The position numbers were made by a program, and so were the translations under genes. Positions 1 to 7,735 of a stretch of DNA of 32,144 bases are shown in pieces. The stretch's first letter is position 1, and each line of letters opens with the position of its first letter. The stretch comes from Dysgonomonas sp. PH5-45. Its GTDB lineage: Bacteria > Bacteroidota > Bacteroidia > Bacteroidales > Dysgonomonadaceae. Below the pieces are notes generated by a model. That model was not told the origin of the DNA, searched no databases, and saw nothing but the letters and a program-made list of their open reading frames with translations. The stretch lies in NCBI RefSeq assembly GCF_029893235.1, contig NZ_JARXWE010000027.1, forward strand, positions 1-32,144, read 5' to 3'.

Positions 1-30
1 GTAAGGTCCACTGCCGGACTACTCATACAT

Positions 31-58
31 ACGATGGGCAAAATTGCCATCGCTTTTA
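31..58 (+). terminator. Possible hairpin terminator at left edge
   Basis: A hairpin with arms CGATGG(G)CA and TGCCATCG, one bulged G and an AAAT loop, is followed by CTTTTATTT. It could end a plus-strand gene lying left of the window. The first 75 bases are also open in two plus-strand frames and part of a minus-strand frame, so the hairpin may instead lie in coding sequence. Nothing recognisable is encoded in 1-170. Low confidence. Confidence 0.3.
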
Positions 59-171
59 TTTATCTAATTTTTTAAATACTGATTCGCATTATTAATGAAA
101 TTCATAGTGGAACCCCTTTTTTTAGTTTTATTTCAACTAAAAGGTCGTACTTCACTTTGTATCGCTATAAA

Positions 172-212
172 ATAAAAACAGGCCGTCCCACCATGGAGAC
201 AACCTGCTTTTT
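172..212 (-). terminator. Rho-independent terminator of the T9SS protein gene
   Basis: On the minus strand, arms GCAGGTTGTCTC and GGGACGGCCTGT form a stem of about 12 pairs including a few G-U pairs around a CATGG-type loop, followed by TTTTATTTTA. It lies 28 bases after the stop codon of the large minus-strand gene at 240-3332, where a terminator for that gene is expected. Confidence 0.7.
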
Positions 213-239
213 TATCTATAAGAAAATTCTACTACTTGA

Positions 240-3200
240 TTATTTTTTAACAATAATCTTTTTCGTTACTTCACCTTTCGATGTGCTTACTTTCACGATA
301 TAAGTGCCGGCTGGTAGGCTGCCTACGCTTATCTGGTTGTTTGATGTTTCGGCTACAACTTTTCCGTTAACATCATACATTGTCGCTTTAACAAACTCGC
401 CTTCTATGTTTACATAGTTTACGGCAAGAGTAGGTGTAACGGTGATGAAACCGTTTGCGTCTACGTTTTCAATGCTATTAGGTGTAAATGTTATCTTAAC
501 CTCTTTCGCTTCAGAAGATTCTTGACTGAAGTATTCAACTTTAACTTCGTAAGTAGCCTCTTGGTCTACCAATGGTTTAGTATCGATAAATGTAGTCAAC
601 TTAACAAGTTCTCTGTTTTCCTCAAACACTTCATGATAAATATCCTCTCCATTACGGTAAATAGAATACCCCAAGATACGGTCTTTTGGCTCTACGGTAG
701 GATCTTTCATTATTTCGGCATGGATGTTGAATATTTGATATACTTCTGTTCCACCATCTCCCATGAAAGAACCTACTTTTTCCCATGTTTTACCACCGTC
801 TTCTGAGAATATATTACCTCTTCCGTCGGCAACGTTGTACGAAACATTCCACATCATACCTGTTGGTATTCCTGTTACAGGGTCTACATCCGGTTCCATA
901 GCATATACATCCGAAGTGGCGATAGGAAGGTCGTCCATACCATGAGATACAACTTCTACACCATAATACAATGGTTTGTTAACATCGATGTCAATTGGCT
1001 CATCAAGCTCTATTGTTGTATATTCCAGATCAGCAAGGTCGCCGGTAACATCCGCGCTGAACAATCTTTCGCCACCTTGCGATACAAACCATTTGTATGT
1101 CGCGGATACCTTGGCAGTAGTAGCCGATGTTGTAGGCATGAACGAAATAGAAGTCAGTTTATAACCATCGTATATCGCAAGGTCTTCGGCAGGATACATA
1201 TTGGCTGCGATAAACGGAGCCCCGTCGTTTCCTATTTTTCCGGCTGTCCATTGTGTCAATATAGGAGTCAGATAACGTAAGCGTGCATAACCATTAGGGT
1301 CTGCCCAGTTGATGTAAACAACTTCACTTCCATCGTTTTCATTTTTCCATTGAGTAGCACTTATGGCAGAAACAGGGTCTTCAGGGAACATGTTTGCTGT
1401 ATCATAAAGATCCACGTTATCAATTTTTATGTTTGTTCCACCCCCTGTTGCTGCCGCATTGCCAAAGGCAACGAAACGGAAGCGAGCATTGGCGTTTCCT
1501 GCAAGTTGTTCGGTCAATTCCATCTTATAAGGTATATATTCCATATTTGTATTAATACAAGCGATGGTATCTATTGCCACCCATTCTTCGCCGTCGAATG
1601 CTTCAACAGCTACGAATTCTTCTGCGCTTCCTCCATAAATCCAGAAGTTGAAGCGCAACCATGCATCTTCGGCATTACTCATATCAAGGTATGGAGAAGC
1701 CATATATTCGTTGTAATCGCCGGTGCTAGGAGTCATGAAAAATGCGGTATTTCCCCTTAGACCGCCAGTACCCGAAATCCAACTATCATCAATTGTTGGC
1801 ACTGTATTTACAGATACATCCCAACCACCTTTAGACAGATATTCTCTTGGAGTCGTCATATAACCGCCAGTGCTGTAATTTTCAAAAGCGTCAAAAAATG
1901 GAAATTCTCCTTTAGCCATCATTACAGATGCAGTGGCGGTAGGTCTCGATTCTGTTTCACCATAAACTGCTGTTACATAATATTCGTGTTCACCATCTAC
2001 TACACTTGTATGAGTATAAGATGTTGCATCGCTGGCGGCTGTTGCCAAAAATGTTCCGTTATGGTAAATATTGTAACCTGTACGGATGCTCGAGCGATCG
2101 GCTGCACCAGCAGTCCAGTTAACTATAACTTCACCATATTTTTTGTTTTCAAGGCTGATGCCACGTGCAGGATATGCACCTTCTGTTATGGCAGGTATTT
2201 CAATATAGAAACTATTTTCATCACCGTAACCTACAAGTTTAGTGCCATCGGCCGAAATACTTGTAACAGACTCAAGATTACCTGAATATGTTATTCCGGC
2301 TTCATCTAAGTAATCAGCCAGTTTTTTCAACCCCATTTTTTCGGTATAGATAAATGCCGTTTTAGGTGTTTGCGCACCCTGTTCAATAGCACCTCCTATG
2401 TGACCTACCACAATGCCGTTGTCTGATACCGCCAAAGGAAAACATCCGCCGGTGTTATGTTCAGTTTGCAGATAAATCAAGACTTTGTTTGCTATATCAT
2501 ACAAAGCTCCTTTGCTATCCAAGTCCATTACCGCATAAGCCGCGTTATAACTAACCCCGTTTACTTTACCTAAACCTTTTGCACCCACTATCTCTACAGG
2601 TTGATACCAAGCCCACAATGCTGGCACAGACATGGTATTTGTTCCTACCCAACCGCCTATAATAGCACCATTACGGCCAATTGCTGTTGCTGCTCCATTG
2701 GTGTATTGAGATGGTATAGTGAAAGGATTAGGATTATAAATCATTCCTTCGTTGGGGTAAACTTCCCAAAATACAGGTATAGGCGAGGTGTACATGCCGT
2801 TTTTCAAAACAGAACCCACAGCTGTCGCAATACCGTTATTTACATTACTTATAGCATAAGCATGGTCTCCAAGCCCATAAGCATAACCTCCGTTTTTTCT
2901 ATCGGCAGTGGTAGGCAGGAATTCCCATTCTTCCGCGTTAGCCGCTGCGGCTGTTATTACTTTTGCAAAAACAGAATCGCCATTGGCATATTCCGCATCA
3001 GCATAAGCTAAAATACTGGGATTAGGAGCTGCACCTAACACAAAACCTGTATTTGTAATAGCATAACCCTTTGAGCCTTCTCCCATTTCATTTACGTTAT
3101 TGGCATCCCATTCTTTGATACCATCCTCCAACGTCCAAGTAAACATGTGTTTACTGGTACCATATTCGTCGAAAGCCGTCCCTGTTACTTGTGTACCATC

Positions 3201-3332
3201 GGGAGAAATCTTTGCGACCTGTGTTTTGGCAATGCCATTCACCGCACTTTTAAATGAAGTAAAAGAGCCTTGCCCGTTAACTGTATACGAAAATACAGCC
3301 AACAACAACAAGAAAGTAGATAATTTTCTCAT
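240..3332 (-). CDS. T9SS-secreted multidomain surface protein (HAF-like, Fn3, choice-of-anchor J, T9SS type A domain)
   Basis: This 1030-residue protein is probably exported by Sec and then by the type IX secretion system to the cell surface. Residues 1-20 form a signal peptide ending near VNGQ. Residues about 35-385 hold repeats of the type that begin with ISPDGT or ISADGTKLVGYG, resembling HAF/beta-propeller-like repeats. A fibronectin type III-like domain follows (about 390-472), then a choice-of-anchor J (cleaved-adhesin, jelly-roll) domain starting at FPFFDAFENY (about 476-640), then a second region with Fn3-like features (655-935). The end, about 955-1030, is a typical type A sorting domain with YDVNGKVV, LPAGTYIVKV and a basic KKIIVKK tail. 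No enzymatic motif is visible, so an adhesive or binding role is only inferred. A clear hairpin terminator follows. Upstream, a near match to the -7 box (TACTTTG, one base short) lies around 3419-3425. Confidence 0.9.
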   Translation of the reverse strand: MRKLSTFLLLLAVFSYTVNGQGSFTSFKSAVNGIAKTQVAKISPDGTQVTGTAFDEYGTSKHMFTWTLEDGIKEWDANNVNEMGEGSKGYAITNTGFVLGAAPNPSILAYADAEYANGDSVFAKVITAAAANAEEWEFLPTTADRKNGGYAYGLGDHAYAISNVNNGIATAVGSVLKNGMYTSPIPVFWEVYPNEGMIYNPNPFTIPSQYTNGAATAIGRNGAIIGGWVGTNTMSVPALWAWYQPVEIVGAKGLGKVNGVSYNAAYAVMDLDSKGALYDIANKVLIYLQTEHNTGGCFPLAVSDNGIVVGHIGGAIEQGAQTPKTAFIYTEKMGLKKLADYLDEAGITYSGNLESVTSISADGTKLVGYGDENSFYIEIPAITEGAYPARGISLENKKYGEVIVNWTAGAADRSSIRTGYNIYHNGTFLATAASDATSYTHTSVVDGEHEYYVTAVYGETESRPTATASVMMAKGEFPFFDAFENYSTGGYMTTPREYLSKGGWDVSVNTVPTIDDSWISGTGGLRGNTAFFMTPSTGDYNEYMASPYLDMSNAEDAWLRFNFWIYGGSAEEFVAVEAFDGEEWVAIDTIACINTNMEYIPYKMELTEQLAGNANARFRFVAFGNAAATGGGTNIKIDNVDLYDTANMFPEDPVSAISATQWKNENDGSEVVYINWADPNGYARLRYLTPILTQWTAGKIGNDGAPFIAANMYPAEDLAIYDGYKLTSISFMPTTSATTAKVSATYKWFVSQGGERLFSADVTGDLADLEYTTIELDEPIDIDVNKPLYYGVEVVSHGMDDLPIATSDVYAMEPDVDPVTGIPTGMMWNVSYNVADGRGNIFSEDGGKTWEKVGSFMGDGGTEVYQIFNIHAEIMKDPTVEPKDRILGYSIYRNGEDIYHEVFEENRELVKLTTFIDTKPLVDQEATYEVKVEYFSQESSEAKEVKITFTPNSIENVDANGFITVTPTLAVNYVNIEGEFVKATMYDVNGKVVAETSNNQISVGSLPAGTYIVKVSTSKGEVTKKIIVKK

Positions 3333-3521
3333 CTTTTAAGCACTTTTTTAAATTAAAAATATTGATAATTAAAACTTTAAATAATATTCGTCGCGAAAAA
3401 ATCACATAATTCGCTATGCAAAGTAGTAAATAAGTTTATTGAACGCTAATTGAGTAATTATGAATTCTTGAATTAACTATTATTCTATCCGCAATAACCT
3501 AAAAACAACAAAATACATTTA

Positions 3522-5267
3522 TTATTCTTTAATTTGTTTCCTCGCTATCTTCTGATAAGTGGAGGGATTAATTCCTGTTATTTTCTTAAAAATAAGAATG
3601 AAATTTGTATGTGACTTATAACCTACGCTTTCGGCAATAGCCTTAATTGTGTAATTGCCATACTCATCTGTATTCATCAATCGGAGACATGCCTGTTTTA
3701 TCCGGTATTCATTGATATATGCTCTGAAGTTTTTATTGAAAACCTCGTTGATGATTTGCGAAACATACTTCGAATTAGACCCGATTAAAGAAGCCAACCG
3801 GTTAAGACTAAACTCACTGTCACAGAATTCGAGTGTATTTTCCATAACATTGTTTATATCCGAAACCAGTTTTTCTTTTTGTTCGTCGGTAAATTTATTG
3901 ATTTTCGAGTTGTCTATCAGTTCATCGTCTCCCTGCTCAAGTGCCATTTCGCGGCTGTCTATATCATGTCCAAGCAGTCCCACTTCGTTTTTCAGGACAA
4001 AATAACGCTCTCTTTCTTCTTTCAGCCGTTTTTCGTATTCTAAACGAATTTTCCTATTAGCCTTGTCCGATTTTATTATCTCATTGTTCCGTTCAAATAA
4101 GTCGAGGTATGCGTTCTGTAGTTTTTTCTTTTGTACAGATACAGCTATCAACAAGATGATAAACAACAGTAGTCCGGCCGAGATAATAAGCAATATCCGC
4201 CCTTGTATCTTCACTCTGGTGTCGCTTTTTTCTTTGGCCATATTCAAGGAATCCATCTCCTGATTCACTTTGTCCATCTCATAAAGCATCTGGGAGTTTT
4301 TCACCCTATGGAATTCTCTTGTGTTGAAAACCGAATCTGATACGGCAAGGTGCTGATTGCCATAATAAAGGGCTTTTTCTTGATCGCCCTTCTTTTTGTA
4401 CACAATAGAAAGGCTTTTCAGGTTATTGGCCAACAATTCGATAAGGTTATTCTCCTTAATTATTTTGTTGCTGAAAAGGTGGTATTGCAAGGCAAGGTCG
4501 TTTTCCTCTATTTCTTCGTAGCGAAGAGCCAATTCCGACGACGAAGTAGAGACATATCTTGGGTCTAACTTCATCCGGAGGGCATAATCCAAGGCGTTTT
4601 TATAGCATATGATAGCCGAATCGGGCTTTGCCTCTAAGCCATAAATATACCCTAAATCCAATGTATTGAAATACACCTGAATAGCATCGTTCTTTAGTTG
4701 ATCAATGCTTGTTACCTGTTTATAATATTCTTTGGCTTTTTGCACTTCGCCTACATAGCAACTTACGCCAATCAGGTTGTTCAGGAGCTTACCCTCTGTC
4801 ACAACATCGCCTTGCTTACGGGCAAGCCTCAATCCCTTATAGTAATAATCCCTCCCGCGGTCGAAGTCTAAAAACAGGTTGTATATATTGCCCATGTTTT
4901 TGTAAAGCTCCGGAAGAAAATCATTGATGCTGTTCAATTCGCAAATGCGGAAACCTTGCGCGTAAAGTTCTAATGCCCGGTGATAACTACCTTGGTTATA
5001 ATAAATATCGCCGGCCTTAACAAAACCTTGAACCACGGAACGCATATCGGCCGCGTTCAGTTCCGAATCATATTTGCCCGATAAGATTATGTAGTAAATC
5101 AGGGCTGTATCCATAAAGTTTTTATCTGAGTATCCGTTCCCTTTCGATAGCAATTCATCGGGCGATAAAGCCATTATTTCTTTATACGAAATAGACGAAT
5201 AGCCATTCTGAACAGGAGCCCAAAACAGTATAAAAACAAAGAGGTATAGTAGAATTCTTCTCAACAT
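3522..5267 (-). CDS. Membrane-anchored TPR / AraC-type helix-turn-helix regulator
   Basis: The 581-residue protein has an N-terminal hydrophobic signal or anchor (1-20), a series of tetratricopeptide-like helices (about 50-320; for example GDIYYNQGSYHRALELY and MGNIYNLFLDFDRGRDYY), one transmembrane segment (about 357-378, ILLIISAGLLLFIILLIAV), a charged coiled-coil linker (380-445) and a C-terminal AraC-family DNA-binding domain (about 475-575). That domain keeps the usual second helix pair, with IKAIAESVGYKSHTNFILIFKKITGINPSTY. This architecture is common in Bacteroidota: TPRs in the periplasm sense an unknown signal and the HTH sits in the cytoplasm. Its target genes are not evident. The T9SS surface protein gene lies 189 bases downstream on the same strand, and control of that gene is an inference. 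An inverted repeat lies 36-54 bases upstream of the start. Confidence 0.85.
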   Translation of the reverse strand: MLRRILLYLFVFILFWAPVQNGYSSISYKEIMALSPDELLSKGNGYSDKNFMDTALIYYIILSGKYDSELNAADMRSVVQGFVKAGDIYYNQGSYHRALELYAQGFRICELNSINDFLPELYKNMGNIYNLFLDFDRGRDYYYKGLRLARKQGDVVTEGKLLNNLIGVSCYVGEVQKAKEYYKQVTSIDQLKNDAIQVYFNTLDLGYIYGLEAKPDSAIICYKNALDYALRMKLDPRYVSTSSSELALRYEEIEENDLALQYHLFSNKIIKENNLIELLANNLKSLSIVYKKKGDQEKALYYGNQHLAVSDSVFNTREFHRVKNSQMLYEMDKVNQEMDSLNMAKEKSDTRVKIQGRILLIISAGLLLFIILLIAVSVQKKKLQNAYLDLFERNNEIIKSDKANRKIRLEYEKRLKEERERYFVLKNEVGLLGHDIDSREMALEQGDDELIDNSKINKFTDEQKEKLVSDINNVMENTLEFCDSEFSLNRLASLIGSNSKYVSQIINEVFNKNFRAYINEYRIKQACLRLMNTDEYGNYTIKAIAESVGYKSHTNFILIFKKITGINPSTYQKIARKQIKE

Positions 5268-5302
5268 TTCGGTTGTTAACCTTTCTTTATCTCGGTAAAG
5301 AT

Positions 5303-5321
5303 AATCAATTAATTATTGATT
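5303..5321. repeat. Inverted repeat upstream of TPR/HTH regulator gene
   Basis: AATCAAT and ATTGATT form perfect 7-base arms around a TAATT centre, 36-54 bases upstream of the regulator's start codon. The position suits an operator for autoregulation, but AT-rich palindromes arise easily by chance and no consensus for this regulator is known to me. Confidence 0.3.
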
Positions 5322-5531
5322 TGACGAACACATCGGAAGGTTTTGAGGTAATAGATGTTCAAAAACCTATATTTTTTAGTTAATTTACATATTTGTGTCA
5401 GCACAGAGCGAAATAATTTTTATTCCATCCGGTAGTTTTTTAATAGGCAGTAAAGTCAGCAAAAACAATATTTTACCATCTTTCGCATCAATTAAATTGA
5501 TTTATTGGAGCAGAATATGCAAAAAAACAAC

Positions 5532-5539
5532 TACCTTTG
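5532..5539 (+). promoter_or_regulatory. Promoter -7 box for the DEAD-box helicase
   Basis: TACCTTTG matches the Bacteroidota -7 consensus TAnnTTTG exactly. A TTG at 5505-5507 lies 24 bases upstream, a little far for the -33 element. Initiation would fall near 5545, giving a leader of about 145 bases, long for this group of genes. Confidence 0.5.
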
Positions 5540-5691
5540 CAGCCTGTTTCAGACAGATGGGCGGTTTTGCTTTGTTCTGAGATTGAAATAGATATTACGA
5601 GAATAATCGTTTTTCCTCTCTTATTTTTACAGTCGTTTTGTGGGGGCAAAAGAGAAAAAATGATTGCTCCAAGAACCACAAAACATTTTTA

Positions 5692-7533
5692 ATGAAAACA
5701 TTTGAAGAATTAGGTGTTGCCCCGGAAATCCTCCGGGCAATAGAAGAATTGGGTTATGAAAATCCGATGCCCGTACAGGAAGAAGTAATCCCTTATTTGC
5801 TGGACGAAATACGTGACGTTATCGCACTGGCACAAACCGGAACCGGAAAAACCGCAGCCTTCGGGTTGCCCGTACTGCAAAAAATAGAAGTAAAGAACAA
5901 TGTTCCGCAGGCGCTTATCCTTGCCCCAACACGCGAACTTTGTTTGCAAATTGCCGGCGATTTGGCCGATTACTCAAAATACATCAATAATCTGCGTGTG
6001 CTGCCCGTTTACGGTGGGTCGAGCATCGAAAGTCAGATAAAATCGTTGAAACGGGGCGTGCAAATAATCGTTGCCACTCCCGGACGGCTTATCGACCTTA
6101 TCAATCGCCGGGTTGTTGATTTGGCAAACGTGAAATACGTGATTCTCGACGAGGCCGACGAAATGCTCAACATGGGCTTCTCGGAAAGCATAGACGAGAT
6201 TCTGGCAAAAGTACCCGAAAACCGTTCCATGATGCTTTTCTCGGCAACCATGCCCAAAGAAATAGCCAAAATAACCCGTAAATACATGGAATCGCCCAAG
6301 GAAATCACCATCGGGCGGAAAAACGAGGGCTCAAGCAATGTGAAGCATATTTACTACATGGTTCATGCCCGCGATAAATACCTTGCTCTGAAACGCATTG
6401 CCGACTATTATCCCAGCATCTACGGAATTATATTTTGCCGTACACGCCGCGAAACACAGGAAATAGCCGACAAGCTTATTCAAGACGGCTACAATGCCGA
6501 TTCACTACACGGCGACCTTTCGCAGGCGCAGCGCGACTATGTGATGCAAAAATTCCGCATCCGTAACCTCCAGCTACTTGTTGCAACCGATGTTGCGGCA
6601 CGGGGCTTGGATGTTGACAGCCTTACACACGTCATAAACTACGGTTTGCCCGACGATATAGAGTCGTACACACACCGTAGCGGGCGTACAGGACGTGCCG
6701 GAAAAACAGGTACGTCGATAGCCATCACTCACGTAAAGGAAAAAGGCAAAATGCGTGAGATTGAGAAAATCATAAACAAGAAGTTTGAACAAGGAACAAT
6801 ACCTTCGGGTAAAGCTATTTGCGAGAAACAGCTTTTCAATCTTGTAGACCGTATAGAAAAAGTAAAGGTAAACGAAGAAGAGATAGAAAACCTTTTACCC
6901 TCGATCTACCGCAAATTGGAATGGTTGGAAAAAGAAGATATCATCAAGCGTGTAATCTCGCTCGAATTTAATCGTCTTATCGACTATTACCGCGATGCGC
7001 AGGAGATAGAATCGCCTGCCGACAGGGCATCATCTCGCGACGGGAAATCGTCGCGTAGCAGCCGCCGTGAGGAACGTGCCGAAGGCGGACGCCAAGGACG
7101 TACTGCCGAAAAAGGCTATTCGCGCCTGTTTATCAACATTGGGCGTACCGACAATGTGAACCCTGCCACACTTATGGGGCTGATTAACGATTTCGTACCC
7201 GGAAAAGTACGTGTGGGTCGTATTGATTTGTTACGCAATTTTTCGTTCTTTGAAGTTCCCGAAGAGTCAGCATCATCAATTTTGCGTTCGCTGAACGGAC
7301 AGGAAAATAACGGGCGTGTCATATCGGTCGAGATTGCACAAGAAGGCGCAGGCGGTGGCCAACGTAACTATGGCGGTGGCGGAGGAGACCGTCGCGAACG
7401 CCGTTCGTATGGCGGAGACCGTGACGGAGGCTTTAACAAACGTCGCGAAGCTTCTTCCAAAGGCAGTTACAACCGCAACGGCGATTATGCAAAAAAAGAA
7501 CACCGCAAAGGACGTAAACCAAAATTCTCCTGA
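5692..7533 (+). CDS. DEAD-box ATP-dependent RNA helicase with DbpA-type RNA-binding domain
   Basis: This is a 613-residue DEAD-box helicase of the DeaD/DbpA type, expected to remodel RNA duplexes in ribosome assembly or cold adaptation. Visible motifs in order are the Q motif (GYENPMPVQ, about 21-29), Walker A AQTGTGKT (47-54), PTREL (about 80), VILDEAD (motif II), SAT (motif III), VATDVAARGLDVD (motif V) and HRSGRTGRAG (motif VI). A DbpA-like RNA-binding domain follows (SRLFINIGRTDN to VSVEIAQ), then a Gly/Arg/Tyr-rich, basic, disordered tail that ends in KGRKPKFS. I chose ATG 5692 (MKTFEELG) because the reading frame can be opened earlier only by a TTG at 5638 whose added residues do not resemble the family. 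A strong terminator follows. Confidence 0.95.
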   Translation: MKTFEELGVAPEILRAIEELGYENPMPVQEEVIPYLLDEIRDVIALAQTGTGKTAAFGLPVLQKIEVKNNVPQALILAPTRELCLQIAGDLADYSKYINNLRVLPVYGGSSIESQIKSLKRGVQIIVATPGRLIDLINRRVVDLANVKYVILDEADEMLNMGFSESIDEILAKVPENRSMMLFSATMPKEIAKITRKYMESPKEITIGRKNEGSSNVKHIYYMVHARDKYLALKRIADYYPSIYGIIFCRTRRETQEIADKLIQDGYNADSLHGDLSQAQRDYVMQKFRIRNLQLLVATDVAARGLDVDSLTHVINYGLPDDIESYTHRSGRTGRAGKTGTSIAITHVKEKGKMREIEKIINKKFEQGTIPSGKAICEKQLFNLVDRIEKVKVNEEEIENLLPSIYRKLEWLEKEDIIKRVISLEFNRLIDYYRDAQEIESPADRASSRDGKSSRSSRREERAEGGRQGRTAEKGYSRLFINIGRTDNVNPATLMGLINDFVPGKVRVGRIDLLRNFSFFEVPEESASSILRSLNGQENNGRVISVEIAQEGAGGGQRNYGGGGGDRRERRSYGGDRDGGFNKRREASSKGSYNRNGDYAKKEHRKGRKPKFS

Positions 7534-7563
7534 TAAGGGTTTAGACCGAAAAATATAACCAAT

Positions 7564-7606
7564 AAGAGCAGTTCCTTAAACATAAAAGGAGTTGCTCTTT
7601 CGTTTT
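7564..7606 (+). terminator. Rho-independent terminator after the helicase gene
   Basis: Arms AAGAGCAGTTCC and GGAGTTGCTCTT pair over 12 positions, with two G-U pairs, around a 12-base A-rich loop and are followed by TCGTTTTT. It lies 30 bases after the helicase stop codon. Confidence 0.8.
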
Positions 7607-7678
7607 TAGCTTACCTATCAACTTGTTGCTCTGACTTATCGAAGCAGTAAATCGTTTATCAATAATATCTTTTTCTTT

Positions 7679-7709
7679 TTGTTATCTAAACCGTTAATCT
7701 GTATATTTG
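7679..7709 (+). promoter_or_regulatory. Bacteroidota-type promoter of the tricorn-like protease gene
   Basis: TTTTTG ending at 7681 (-33 element TTTG/TTG) is followed after 20 bases by TATATTTG (7702-7709), an exact -7 TAnnTTTG box. Both elements and the spacing fit the known Bacteroidota sigma-ABfr consensus. The predicted transcription start, around 7715, gives a leader of about 20 bases. The promoter overlaps the alternative TTG start at 7679 and so argues for ATG 7736. Confidence 0.8.
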
Positions 7710-7735
7710 AGGTAAAAAATTTAGATTTAACAATT

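Larger units (their letters stand above)
5268..5691. other. 424-base divergent intergenic region
   Basis: The region separates the minus-strand TPR/HTH gene from the plus-strand helicase. It holds a 7-base-arm inverted repeat (5303-5321), a second hairpin with arms AGGTTTTGA and TCAAAAACCT (5338-5368) followed by ATATTTTTT, and a good -7 promoter box for the helicase at 5532-5539. The last 145 bases or so are probably the helicase 5' leader and are pyrimidine-rich around 5608-5640. The short open frames here show no coding character, and I see no RNA family that I recognise. Confidence 0.6.

Noticed and set aside
5638-5691. TTG-initiated extension of the DEAD-box helicase
   Set aside because: The extra 18 residues (WGQKRKND and so on) do not resemble the family, which begins close to MKTFEELG.
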